DNA from: Campylobacter sp. 19-13652 | GTDB lineage: Bacteria > Campylobacterota > Campylobacteria > Campylobacterales > Campylobacteraceae | Direction: 5' to 3' | Assembly (NCBI RefSeq): GCF_019702925.1 | Contig: NZ_AP024713.1 | Coordinates: 1,364,001 to 1,428,000 of the forward strand | DNA: 64,000 bases | Shown: positions 1-11,516 of the stretch, piece by piece | Position numbering within the stretch: the stretch's first letter is position 1 | How the letters are laid out: each line of letters opens with the position of its first letter | Translations under genes and position numbers: made by a program | The notes under the pieces: generated by a model | The model's input: only the letters and a program-made list of their open reading frames with translations | Database searches by the model: none | Told to the model about the DNA's origin: nothing

Positions 1-532
1 CAAAAAAAATGGCTGGAATTTAATTTCGCTGGGACGAATTTATATAACGCCTATGGGATTTTATTCAATAAATCACAAAAGCTTTGAGGACTTTCCAGTG
101 GGCGCTAGCATAGCCGTGCCAAACGATCCGAGCAATTACTCAAGGGCGTTACTTTTCCTAGCTGAGCATGGCTTTATAAAAGTCAAAGACCAAAACAACC
201 TGCAAACAACAGAGTTTGACATAATAGAAAATCCAAAGCGCATAGTATTTCGTCAAGTCGAAGCCGCAACCCTGCCTAAAATTTATAAAGGCGTAGACGG
301 CGCAGTCATCACTGGAAACTACGCACTTCAAGCTGGCATAGACATAGCTAAAGACTCGCTATTTCACGAGGATACCGACTCACTGTATACAAATATCCTA
401 GCCACTCGCCCAGAACTAGAAAACGACCCTAGGATAGCCACTCTTAAAGAGGTACTAACAAGCGATGCCATGAAGGAATTTGTAGCCCAAAAATATGGCG
501 GAAGTATATTTGTAGTAACGCCTAAAAACTAA
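1..532 (+). CDS. metQ: MetQ/NlpA-type methionine-binding lipoprotein, 3' part
   Basis: The reading frame is open from the window edge, so the gene begins upstream; the first ATG in frame, at 53, is internal. The visible residues match the C-terminal two thirds of the MetQ/NlpA family: an ITPMGFYS stretch, then AIPNDPSN-like (here AVPNDPSNYSRAL), then ENPKRI and a TGNYALQAG segment corresponding to family positions that line the ligand cleft. In that family the lipoprotein captures methionine outside the inner membrane and delivers it to the MetNI ABC transporter. The signal peptide and lipobox are not visible, and neither are metN or metI, so the ligand rests on family membership alone. No terminator hairpin stands out after the stop. 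Confidence 0.85.
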   Translation, partial: KKNGWNLISLGRIYITPMGFYSINHKSFEDFPVGASIAVPNDPSNYSRALLFLAEHGFIKVKDQNNLQTTEFDIIENPKRIVFRQVEAATLPKIYKGVDGAVITGNYALQAGIDIAKDSLFHEDTDSLYTNILATRPELENDPRIATLKEVLTSDAMKEFVAQKYGGSIFVVTPKN

Positions 533-1105
533 ACATAAGCTAAACATATAGACGCAATATGAGTTTATCCATTTTGCGTCCGCTTATCCCTGTGAGACAT
601 GCTTTAAATTTTAATATCTAGCGCTCTTAGAAATCTTTTATCAGTAAAACTATAAAAGACCATTTATAATAGAGTGGATAAAATTATAGTTATTGTAGCA
701 AAATGCCGATATAATAGGGATTTGTACGCAATGCTACTGCCGTTTTTTATCCTAAATATGTTCCAAAAGCTTTTAAATTTATAATGGATATCTCTTGAAA
801 ATTATAGACAAAATGTATTATAAAAAGGCTTGAAAATGAGATAAAATTTACATAGTTAGTTTAGTAAATCTCAAGCCCCCAAAGACTTTAAATTTACACA
901 TGCCATTAAAGTCAGGAATATAAATTTAAGACTCTCTTTTAACAAAGCATTACTCCTTAGTGACACTAAAGTAAGCACAGCACCCCTAATTTGTGCCAGT
1001 GGTTTTTGGCATTATCGCCCTTATTACACAATGTCGGCACGATTTTTAGCACTTCGCAGTTGCTCAACGTAAAAATCTGGGGAAGCGCTCTTAAGTTAGT
1101 AGGAC
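533..1105. other. Intergenic stretch without a recognisable gene
   Basis: This AT-rich spacer follows the metQ-type gene. The short open frames here have no good ribosome binding site and resemble nothing I know. The right part leads directly into the repeat island that starts near 1106. I see no tRNA or convincing terminator. Confidence 0.5.
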
Positions 1106-1382
1106 TTAGGACGACGACTGCTTTTTTGCGGCTCGTATCGCAAAGCGATATACTCGCCAACATCTAGTTCCGCTTCGCTTCACCTAGAAACTTCGCTTCG
1201 CTTGTTTTCACAGAAACTTCGCTTCGCTTGTTTTCACAGAAACTTCGCTTCGCTTGTTTTCGCTTTATGCACGCACAGCAAGCAGTTGCTGTGCTAAGCC
1301 ACTTCGTGGCTTGCATACACTCCTGTGCCGTAAGCGAGTGAGCGAGCATATTGAGAAGCAATGCGATCAATAAATAAGCCAC
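1106..1382 (+). repeat. Modular intergenic repeat family 1, copy A
   Basis: The element begins with a TAGGACGACGACTGC block at 1107 and a GGCTCGTATCGC block with an adjoining inverted repeat. Three tandem 26-bp units follow at about 1186, 1212 and 1238 (core AACTTCGCTTCGCTTG). Next come a CACGCACAG-AAGCAGT block, a CTAAGCCACTTCGTGGCTT hairpin-forming block and a GTAAGCGAGTGAGC block. The same blocks recur in reverse orientation at 16569-16786 and, more decayed, at 6461-6660, 29740-29826 and 42140-42190. The short open frames across it are produced by the repeat and are not called as genes. Confidence 0.75.
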
Positions 1383-1561
1383 TCATATACGTGGCGATAG
1401 CTCTCCAAAACTAAATTAAGCTTTTAAAAAGCAATACTTTTTTAAAACAGAGCCAAATTTAAAATACAAACAGCTTAAACCCTGCCCTCAAGCACATGAA
1501 TAAATTTAAAACAAAGAGAAATTTTGTGATTTTAAATTCTATAATAAAACCAAAAAAGGCG

Positions 1562-1789
1562 TTAAAACATATAGTTTCTTACTTTATTAGCCTTTTTAAG
1601 CTCGATTTCAATTTTTGATTTTTTATTTTCTAGAACGATTACAGCCTCGGATAGAAGGGCTTGAGCCTCCCTTAAATCATCGACGCCATCTACACTATTT
1701 TCATTAAATTCATCAGCCAGCGCCTCTATAGCCTCGGCATTGTCATTGACTATGGCAAGCTTAAAACGCGAAAGCCAATCGCCACTCAT
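1562..1789 (-). CDS. Small protein after fliS, possible FliT-like flagellar chaperone
   Basis: A 75-residue acidic, helical protein whose start overlaps the fliS stop by 4 bases, so the two are almost certainly translationally coupled in the flaG-fliD-fliS operon. It has no membrane segment or signal peptide. The C-terminal half (about 40-70) is Glu/Lys-rich and suits a coiled coil. Small helical proteins at this position, such as FliT in enterobacteria, bind late flagellar export substrates. That role is inferred from position and size, since the sequence itself shows no diagnostic motif. Confidence 0.6.
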   Translation of the reverse strand: MSGDWLSRFKLAIVNDNAEAIEALADEFNENSVDGVDDLREAQALLSEAVIVLENKKSKIEIELKKANKVRNYMF

Positions 1790-2169
1790 AGCTCGCCCTC
1801 ACCTTCATCTGTCACGTCGCGCCACGCCTCTGAGAGCTGCCTTACGACATTTACTACCTCATCAAGGCTTTGAATGTCGTTTCGCACATTTGCCGCTGTT
1901 AGAAGCTGAATTTGGCGAGTATAAATACCAGCTAGATAATGGGCGACATCGCCAGCGGAGTAATCAAGGGAGTTTAAAAGCTCCATAAAAATGGCATTTG
2001 TACGATTTATATAATATACCTTTTTCTCTACATCGCCCTCAGACATCGCCTTTTTTGTGCGGTAGATAAACCGAAGTATTCCATCATAAAGCATGCCTAT
2101 AAGCTTAGTAGGCGACTCTATGCCGCCTATGCTAGTTTGGGTATATGCTGCGTATGCTGTATTGTTCAT
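1786..2169 (-). CDS. fliS: Flagellin export chaperone FliS
   Basis: A 127-residue helical protein of the normal FliS length. It carries the family signature near the N-terminus (AYAAYTQT, residues 5-12, then SPTKLIGMLYDGILRF) and the NRTNAIFMELLNSLD segment in the middle. FliS binds the C-terminus of flagellin in the cytoplasm, stops early polymerisation and delivers it to the export gate. The gene lies 9 bp after fliD and overlaps the next small gene, within the flaG-fliD-fliS operon transcribed from the promoter near 4521. Confidence 0.95.
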   Translation of the reverse strand: MNNTAYAAYTQTSIGGIESPTKLIGMLYDGILRFIYRTKKAMSEGDVEKKVYYINRTNAIFMELLNSLDYSAGDVAHYLAGIYTRQIQLLTAANVRNDIQSLDEVVNVVRQLSEAWRDVTDEGEGEL

Positions 2170-2178
2170 ATTTTTACC

Positions 2179-4101
2179 TTATTTCTTTGCCAGCTCAAAA
2201 TTTATCATACTTTCCATTGGTGCCCACATGCTTTGCACCTTTTGTATGGCTTGCTCATAGCGGATAAACTGCTCTCTCATCTGGTCATATTTTGTCTTGA
2301 CATCTTCTTGAATTTTCTTTATATCTTTTTGTAACTTTTCATTATTGTTTTTTAAAGATTTTGCGTATTTTGTCAGTACACCATCATCTCTGCCGCGCTC
2401 ATCTTTTGCTAAAAGATCAAGCATCGCATCCTTAAGCTGCGTAAACATACCATTTTTTACATCATTATTAGGCTGCACTGTCGTCTTTTTTAATCCAAAC
2501 ATAGCGAGCTTATCGGCATCACCTGATATATCTATATCATATCCATCTGCTTTAGATAGCGTTATCTTGCCATTTATATAGCTCACGCTAAGCCCAGATA
2601 TATCAGCATCATTAACAGCTTTTATAAATGCTTTTGCGTTATCCTCTTGGGTACTAGTAGCCTCGGTTTTAAATTTAATCGCCACGCCATTTATCGTGAT
2701 ATTTTTCTTATCGTCTAGCTCTATTTCGCCACTATTTATCTCGCCACTTTGATAACTTATGCGATTGTGCTTTGTCTCAGATACAAAGAAATTCTTTACA
2801 TCCTGTAATCCATGCGCCTCGTCATAAGACAGCTTTTTATTAAAGGTAGACTCATCAAACTCAAGCAAGCCTTTTTCGTTTAAACTAAGTCCAAAATCAG
2901 CCATACTAATAGTCTTTTTCATCAATGCGTTATCTTTTCTAACTTCAGCTACGGTCATTCTGTTATTGGTTGCAGTTAAATTTATCTCGTCTATATCTTT
3001 ATCGCGCTGCATGGTGTAGCCTAGGATTTTATTTAGTTTATCCCGTATACCCTTTACCTCGCTAGTGCTTTGAAACACACCAGTGGTATTAGTCTCGCTA
3101 TCATGCACAGTAACCGTACTAAGCTCATTCATAAGCTCATTATAAGCACTCACCATATCGCTTAGATTTTTTTTCATGTCTTTGGTGTCTTGCTTTACCT
3201 CAAAGCTAGTCTCACCTATTTTTTTAAGATCAATTGTAATCCCAACGCGCAAATCACTAATAGAATTTGATGAGCGGCTTACACTTAAGCCATTGTATTC
3301 AAACTTAGCGTCAGCGGCCTCTGTTAATCTTACGCTGCTTAGATCAAATTTAAAAATATTTTCGCCATTTGCTGTTACTGGCTTCATCACAGGGGCTGCG
3401 TTAGGATCGCTAGTGCGTGCAGCAGCAGTGGCGTCTTTATCCTCTTGCATTACCTGAGTTTTTGAGTTTACTCCAAATATGGCCTCAAATAGATTACTCT
3501 CCCCTACTTCACTAAATTCAATAGCCTTATCTGCACCAGTTTTAGCTGATTGTATTACCATTTGGTATGGGTTTTTGCCACCCACATTTATTATCTTAGC
3601 CTGCACGTCTCCGCCAGTTTTATCATTTATCGCATCGGCTAAATCCTGAAGCGTGGCATCTTTTTTAAGCTTTAAATCATACTCAATACCATCTATCTTA
3701 ATTCTCATAGTGGTATCTTTATTAAGCCCTAAAATATCGTTACGGCTTTTAAAATTTACGCTTTTATAGCTATCTCTATCAGCTAGTTGCGTTACATCTA
3801 TCTTTAAGCTTTGTAAGCTAACACCAGAACTAACGCTCATAGTAGCGCTCTCACCACTCGTATCCACCGTACGCTTTAAAAAGCTCGTCTCATCAGCTAG
3901 ATCTTTAAAGCTTGTCTGTAGCTTTGTCATGATGGTTGTAAGCTTAGTTAGCCCTTTTTGTTTTTCAGTATTTTGCTCCAGGTCTTTTTTTGGCATCCTT
4001 AAAAGACTAGCTTCATCTGCGCCTTGTAGCTTCGTGATAGTTTCTTCGTTTAGAAATTTAGATCCATTAAATCCAACGAACGTAGCCGTACCTACTGCCA
4101 T
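2179..4101 (-). CDS. fliD: Flagellar filament cap protein FliD
   Basis: A 640-residue protein, typical of the long FliD (HAP2) of Campylobacter. The N-terminal region has the FliD signature (GFNGSKFLNEETITKL, then coiled coil to about residue 75). The C-terminal region (about 575-640) is a long coiled coil ending in a QAIQKVQSMWAPMESMINFELAKK-like segment, the FliD_C end that inserts into the filament. The middle holds the variable exposed domains. The pentameric cap guides flagellin folding at the filament tip after export. It sits 2 bp after flaG and 9 bp before fliS, so it belongs to the same operon. It has no Sec signal, as expected for a type III export substrate. Confidence 0.95.
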   Translation of the reverse strand: MAVGTATFVGFNGSKFLNEETITKLQGADEASLLRMPKKDLEQNTEKQKGLTKLTTIMTKLQTSFKDLADETSFLKRTVDTSGESATMSVSSGVSLQSLKIDVTQLADRDSYKSVNFKSRNDILGLNKDTTMRIKIDGIEYDLKLKKDATLQDLADAINDKTGGDVQAKIINVGGKNPYQMVIQSAKTGADKAIEFSEVGESNLFEAIFGVNSKTQVMQEDKDATAAARTSDPNAAPVMKPVTANGENIFKFDLSSVRLTEAADAKFEYNGLSVSRSSNSISDLRVGITIDLKKIGETSFEVKQDTKDMKKNLSDMVSAYNELMNELSTVTVHDSETNTTGVFQSTSEVKGIRDKLNKILGYTMQRDKDIDEINLTATNNRMTVAEVRKDNALMKKTISMADFGLSLNEKGLLEFDESTFNKKLSYDEAHGLQDVKNFFVSETKHNRISYQSGEINSGEIELDDKKNITINGVAIKFKTEATSTQEDNAKAFIKAVNDADISGLSVSYINGKITLSKADGYDIDISGDADKLAMFGLKKTTVQPNNDVKNGMFTQLKDAMLDLLAKDERGRDDGVLTKYAKSLKNNNEKLQKDIKKIQEDVKTKYDQMREQFIRYEQAIQKVQSMWAPMESMINFELAKK

Positions 4102-4103
4102 TT

Positions 4104-4490
4104 TTAACTCTCCTTGTCAAAAAGTATGCCGATACTTTCTTTAAAATATTCACTTATTTTAATGGCCTGCTCGCTTGGGAGCTGGCGTATCACCTTGCCT
4201 GTGGTAGCCTCAGTTACCTGCACTACCATAATATTTATCTTATCATTATAATTAAAGCGCACATTTGTATCAAGCTGCTCCATCTGCTCATTTAGCTTAT
4301 CCGTAGCCTCTTTTGTCTGCTTGGCTAACTCCTCATTACTAAGCTTTGTATCCTGTCCTTGGCTTTGCTCTGCCTTTTGGGTGCTATCAGCCTGTATCTG
4401 AGTATGCTCTACTGGACGAGTTTGAGATGGTTGAGATGATTGCACCGCCGCTACTTGATTTTGCGCAGCAGCCGCTTTAAATATCTCCAT
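4104..4490 (-). CDS. flaG: FlaG family flagellar filament-length protein
   Basis: A 128-residue protein: a low-complexity Gln/Ser-rich N-terminus (residues 1-60) followed by the FlaG domain with the characteristic LDTNVRFNYNDKINIMVVQV and IRQLPSEQAIKISEY segments (about 72-118). In Campylobacter FlaG limits filament length; the exact mechanism is not settled. It is the first gene of the flaG-fliD-fliS operon. AGGAG lies just before the start, and a sigma-28-type promoter lies 31-57 bp upstream. Confidence 0.9.
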   Translation of the reverse strand: MEIFKAAAAQNQVAAVQSSQPSQTRPVEHTQIQADSTQKAEQSQGQDTKLSNEELAKQTKEATDKLNEQMEQLDTNVRFNYNDKINIMVVQVTEATTGKVIRQLPSEQAIKISEYFKESIGILFDKES

Positions 4491-4520
4491 TTGTTTCTCC
4501 TTGTGTATTTTCTGCTTATT

Positions 4521-4547
4521 ATATCGTCTATTTTATTAAATTCTTTA
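4521..4547 (-). promoter_or_regulatory. Sigma-28 (FliA) type promoter of flaG-fliD-fliS
   Basis: On the minus strand a TAAAG box (complement of 4543-4547) is followed after 14 bases by GACGATAT (4521-4528). This matches the FliA pattern of a TAAAG-like -35 and a CGATAT -10 known for late flagellar genes in Campylobacter. It lies 31 bp before the flaG start. Confidence 0.75.
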
Positions 4548-4581
4548 GCCTTTTTGGGTACAATTTTAAAAAAGGGGAAAG

Positions 4582-4926
4582 ATGAGAATAAACATAGACT
4601 GCGAATGCGTGCTTTTAGCAGAGGCTTTACGGCTGTTTTGCAAGGATTTTAGCTGTGCTAGAGCTGAATGCGATTTTATCATAAGCGACCGTAGAATAAA
4701 GGCTAGTAAACCAGTCTTTATAATCAGCAAAGACTCACCCCACATATCACTACCATTTACAAAAGATGCACTTTTTGAAAGCTTACAGGATTTTTACTCA
4801 GCCATACAAGTCCCCATGGCAACGATAAAACCAAAAGAGACAAAAGACGATCTAGAAAGCGCAATTAATGAATTATGTGATAAATTTAAGGCGGATTTAA
4901 TAGCTATTTTAAGGCAGGTAAGATGA
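4582..4926 (+). CDS. Conserved small protein upstream of rsmD, function unknown
   Basis: A 114-residue soluble protein without signal peptide or membrane segment, starting after a strong AAAAGGGGAAAG ribosome site. Its stop overlaps the rsmD start (ATGA), so the two are translationally coupled. In C. jejuni a small uncharacterised gene occupies the same place between the flagellar flaG-fliD-fliS set and rsmD, as I recall. The sequence is two strand-rich segments (residues 1-65) followed by a helix (about 85-113). I recognise no domain. Its promoter region is shared with the divergent flaG operon. Confidence 0.75.
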   Translation: MRINIDCECVLLAEALRLFCKDFSCARAECDFIISDRRIKASKPVFIISKDSPHISLPFTKDALFESLQDFYSAIQVPMATIKPKETKDDLESAINELCDKFKADLIAILRQVR

Positions 4927-5576
4927 GCTTAGTACTAAAAAGTGTAGATGAATATTTAAATAAATTTGAAAAAAAGCAAGAAAAGCCAAAGATAAAATCT
5001 GAACCTAAAAAGTCGCTTTTTACTACTATTACAAGCGGAAAATTTAAAGGCAAAAAGCTAGCCCTACCAAGCCTAAAAACCACACGCAGCACAAAATCAA
5101 TAGTCAGACAGTCGTTTTTTAATACCACCAGATATGAGCTAGATGATGCGCTTTTTATAGAGGGTTTTGGTGGTAGTGCACTAATGGCGTGCGAGGCGGT
5201 AAGTAATGGCGCAAAAAAGGCTCTAGCCATAGAGATAGACAAAGCCGCCTATAAGCTAGCAAGCAAAAACTGCGCGGCTTTAGAAGGGTGTGCGGCGAGC
5301 GTCATACTTGGCGATAGCTTTGAGCTTCTTATGGAGGTAATATTAGGGGCAGATATTCCTGTGATATTATATCTAGATCCACCATTTGATATTAGAGGGG
5401 GCTTCGAGCGCGTATATGATAGACTTTTTAAATTGCTTAATGATGTGCCAAGGAAGCGCGTGAAAATAGTCTGCTTTGAGCATTCCTCGGCTGTGGCTAT
5501 GCCAGAACAAGTAGGGGATTTTAATAAGATTAAAAGCAAAAAATTTGGCTCTACCTCACTCACATATTACTCCTAA
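4923..5576 (+). CDS. rsmD: 16S rRNA (guanine966-N2)-methyltransferase RsmD
   Basis: A 217-residue Rossmann-fold methyltransferase. After a Lys-rich extension (1-35) come the RsmD hallmarks: SGKFKGKKLALP, then RSTKSIVRQSFFN (about 56-67), a SAM-binding EGFGGSA (80-86) and the catalytic DPPF (152-155), typical of N2-guanine and N6-adenine methylation. The enzyme methylates G966 in the 30S head using SAM. The conserved motif I Asp is Glu here, a mild variation. It overlaps the preceding gene by 4 bases. No gene follows for about 1.8 kb. Confidence 0.9.
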   Translation: MSLVLKSVDEYLNKFEKKQEKPKIKSEPKKSLFTTITSGKFKGKKLALPSLKTTRSTKSIVRQSFFNTTRYELDDALFIEGFGGSALMACEAVSNGAKKALAIEIDKAAYKLASKNCAALEGCAASVILGDSFELLMEVILGADIPVILYLDPPFDIRGGFERVYDRLFKLLNDVPRKRVKIVCFEHSSAVAMPEQVGDFNKIKSKKFGSTSLTYYS

Positions 5577-7347
5577 ACTACCCTCTCCCACAAATAATTT
5601 CAAAAAAACAACAAAGTAAAAGCCTAAAATTATACATAAAACCAAACCTTGCTAATTTTATTTTATGCTTAGCTTTGTTTCATTAAATACCCATATAATT
5701 TTATATCTTTTACACTCTAATAAGTTAGCTAGAAAGTTTTGTGCAAGGTACTTTAATCCAAACACCCATTCAACAATCAATTAGTAACCGCCTCTAACCG
5801 CCTACCAAACCAAGAGTTTATAAAATAAGATCTCTTGCCATCTAATACATTAATTTTATCCACTCTCTACCTACTCCTTAAGCCCAAACACCTATCACCA
5901 AAACTAAGTCTCTAATGCTTAGCAATAATAAATAAAGCCTTTATATAAAGCAAGAAAGATTATAAAAGACTTTAGAGCCTTAGTAAAACATCACAAATCC
6001 AAACTAAAGCAATCCCTATATCCATTCATCTACCCAACAAAGAGCCCCCATAAAACACCATTAGCTCCACTCTTTTACTCTTCTTTACTTTTATCGCCCT
6101 ATAATTTAATTTATAATACAGGCTCTTTAAAAACATATTATTGTTTTTAAATTACAAATTTAATCCCCCTCCTCATTTTACAAACCAAACATTATTAATT
6201 CATACTGGTAGCATAAAGCATTACTAACGCTATAAAAGCAATAATGTCAGTACTATTTTAGCTCTTAGCAAAGCTTGGTATAAAATCTGGAGAGCATGGA
6301 TAAGAGTGAGTATGTAAAGTAAAATACTTTTATATGTCTTACATCATAAGCAATAATACTCCCCTATATCAAGTTTGTTGTATTTGGGTGTGCTATAAAT
6401 TGATGCGGGAAGCAAAGTTCTTTAAAGCTGTGCATATGCCGACCACATACGCAGCTTTAAAGAAACTGCGGCTTTGCCTTGTTTTGATAGAAACTGCGGC
6501 TTTGCCTTGTTTTAAATAAGCTTTGCTTTACTAGATAAGCTTAACACACGCACAGTAAGCAGTTGCTCTGCTAAGCCACTATGTGGCCTACCATGTTCTT
6601 GTACTTTAGCCAGTATATTATTTTGCGATATAATAGCTATTAATAAACAATCCATATACGTTGTATAAAGATTGTCTTTTAAATTTATAAAGCAGTAATA
6701 TTTGCTTAGAAGGCCTATAACTAAACAACTAGCTTTTTAATAAGCTTTCTATGCTTTTAAAAGATGCGTGAAGTACCAAACAGTAGTTTAATTTATAAGA
6801 TACTTAAATAAATGGGCTTTAGTTTTTAAATTTATATATTTTTAGTTATTGCTGATTTTTATCAAAGCTATACACATGTAGTAGCATTATGGTATAGATT
6901 ATGGGTAGATATTTACACTCTGTTTTTGTTTTACAATAAGTAAAGGCTAGATAAAAAGGTGATTAATGAATTAGCAGAGCAATATATAACTTAATCATAA
7001 TATTATACTTATAACCAATATTTTATAAGATTTAAATTCTAAACATATTTTTACACCGACTCTTTTTATTTAGTTATATATTTTTGTATGTTATGACTAG
7101 ATAACTTTTATAATCAATAGATTATATTACTTATTTAATCAATGTATCAATGTATCAATTCTTTAATGAATGTTAAGTTATAAGTTTTATTAAGACTATA
7201 AACACATAGGAATAACCTGCTACTAAATAAAGAATATTAACACTAATAGCAATTAATAGGCAATAACTAATCCATTACATTTAATCTATTAAACATAAAT
7301 TAATTTTATAAGTAGATTTTAGAAAGTAGATAGTGAATAATTAACGA
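5577..7347. other. 1.8-kb AT-rich gene-free region beyond the 5S rRNA gene
   Basis: I find no credible gene in this stretch between rsmD and 5S. It is much richer in A and T than the coding DNA on either side. It contains one decayed copy of the modular repeat (6461-6660) and many short degenerate repeats such as AAGCTTTGCTTTACT. It resembles the spacer at 28965-30320, which lies beyond tRNA-Ile in the same relation to the other rRNA block. It may hold transcription-termination sites for 5S, but no GC hairpin with a T-run is evident. Confidence 0.6.
6461..6660 (+). repeat. Modular intergenic repeat family 1, copy B (decayed)
   Basis: Two direct copies of a 25-bp unit (6461-6485 and 6489-6513, core AAACTGCGGCTTTGCCTTG) precede a block at 6546-6592 that matches copy A (CACGCACAGTAAGCAGTTGCT, then CTAAGCCACTATGTGG). 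The part beyond has drifted, mainly C to T and G to A. It lies inside the AT-rich region left of 5S. Confidence 0.65.
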
Positions 7348-7465
7348 GTCCGCAGCGACTTACTTTCCCGACATCCCAGTAAGGGAGAGTATCATCAGCC
7401 ATGACTGGCTTAGCTTCTTGGTTCGAGATGGTACAAGGCGTTTCCCAGTCTGTATAGCCACGGAC
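7348..7465 (-). rRNA. rrf: 5S ribosomal RNA
   Basis: About 118 nt bounded by the terminal helix (GTCCG at 7348 and CGGAC at 7461-7465). The interior holds typical 5S blocks, for example, on the minus strand, GACTGGGAAACGCC and the ACCAAGAAGC region. It is transcribed toward lower coordinates and lies about 300 bp after the 23S 3' end, as in a normal 23S-5S unit. Confidence 0.95.
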
Positions 7466-7619
7466 AGCGTTAAGCAATATATCTTTTAAAGATACACTGA
7501 TTAACGCTATTTGTGTTAAATGTTAAGAGACAAGTTTAAAAGCTTTGTTTTAAAGAAGCTTCGCTTTAATAAAAAGTTTTATTTTACTTTTCTTGTTTTA
7601 GGATCTGTTTTTACGTAGC

Positions 7620-7727
7620 TTTTTTTCGTTAGGCTAGGCGGACAAATGAGAAACAAGGGAGTTACCAAATAGGTAATGACCGAAGTTTCGAATGCAGTCC
7701 AACGACGCATAACGGAAAAAGAGCAAG
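7620..7727 (+). repeat. Structured intergenic repeat family 2, copy 1
   Basis: The central hairpin is GTTACC (7661-7666) pairing with GGTAAT (7672-7677). It is enclosed by GAAAC (7650-7654) with GTTTC (7685-7689), and an outer pairing of TTTTCGTTA with TAACGGAAAA. GCTAGGCGG lies before and CCAACGACGCATAACG after. The same architecture with different stem bases occurs at 17185-17286 and 41903-42005. This copy lies in the 23S-5S spacer and is therefore transcribed in antisense as part of the rRNA precursor. Confidence 0.7.
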
Positions 7728-7763
7728 TAAAAATTACCCTTAACAAGGAAGTGATGCTTATTT

Positions 7764-10889
<3,126 letters not shown>

Positions 10890-11207
10890 TTTTTTATACC
10901 TAAAATAATTAATCTTAATTAATTAGGCAGAATAACTAATATTCTAATTCGCATCACTTCCTTGTTAAAGGTAATTAAGTTAAATTAACTTTCTTACGAT
11001 ACTTATTTGTTTATCTTCAAGACGGAAAGCATTAACACTAAATTAGATAAGTTTTAAATCCTAATTTAGTTGTGATGTTAAACTTCTACTTTAAATACTA
11101 AACTTTATTAGTATATAAAGTGAAAAAAGATAAAATCTTAAGTCTTTAACAAGTCCTGTAAAATTGTTTTTTATTAAAACTTGCTTGTGACTCTTAACAT
11201 TAATAAA

Positions 11208-11217
11208 TTAAAGAACA
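11208..11217 (-). promoter_or_regulatory. boxA-like antitermination element, 23S leader
   Basis: On the minus strand the leader reads TGTTCTTTAA, close to the boxA consensus TGCTCTTTAA bound by NusB-S10. A matching TGTTCTATAA occurs in the 16S leader at 32830-32839, with the same AATCGT context. Confidence 0.65.
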
Positions 11218-11298
11218 ACGATTTACAACATAAATAACTACATCGCTTCTAAAGACAAAAACAAGTTTGTTTTAGAAAGGATAATAATATAATGTAAA

Positions 11299-11379
11299 AG
11301 AAAAGCTTTATTAACTGTTAGAAAGTTAAAGGTGGTTTCTCAAATCGTGAGCTGGAATTATATAAGAGAGTTGCTTAAG
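11299..11379 (-). promoter_or_regulatory. rRNA promoter block in front of 23S
   Basis: This 81-bp block is identical to 32911-32991 in front of 16S. It holds a perfect TATAAT -10 on the minus strand (11357-11362) preceded by CTTAAGCAACTCTCTTA. No good -35 hexamer is visible, as is common in Campylobacter. The sequence downstream of the -10 (GCTCACGATTTGAG, then a CTTTAAC box) is also identical. It shows that 23S-5S is transcribed independently of 16S. Confidence 0.8.
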
Positions 11380-11476
11380 AAAAGCTTAGAAAGTTGGGGG
11401 AATTTTATAAAATTAAAAAATTTATTAATTATTAATATTACAAAGGTATTTTACAATAAATATTAAATAATTTTAA

Positions 11477-11482
11477 TATAAT
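11477..11482 (+). promoter_or_regulatory. -10 element upstream of pxpB
   Basis: TATAAT lies 35 bp before the pxpB ATG in an AT-rich stretch. It is divergent from the 23S promoter block at 11299-11379. Confidence 0.5.
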
Positions 11483-11516
11483 ACACCAAACAGATTTCAA
11501 ATTTAAAGACAAGAAA

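Noticed and set aside
1186-1262. Possible CRISPR array (regular 26-bp repeats)
   Set aside because: The units are directly adjacent with no unique spacers, and there are no cas genes in the window.
966-1382. Two minus-strand open frames of 65 and 72 residues
   Set aside because: They are generated by the modular repeat; the tandem SEVSVKTSEAKF-like peptide comes from the 26-bp DNA repeat, and no ribosome site is present.
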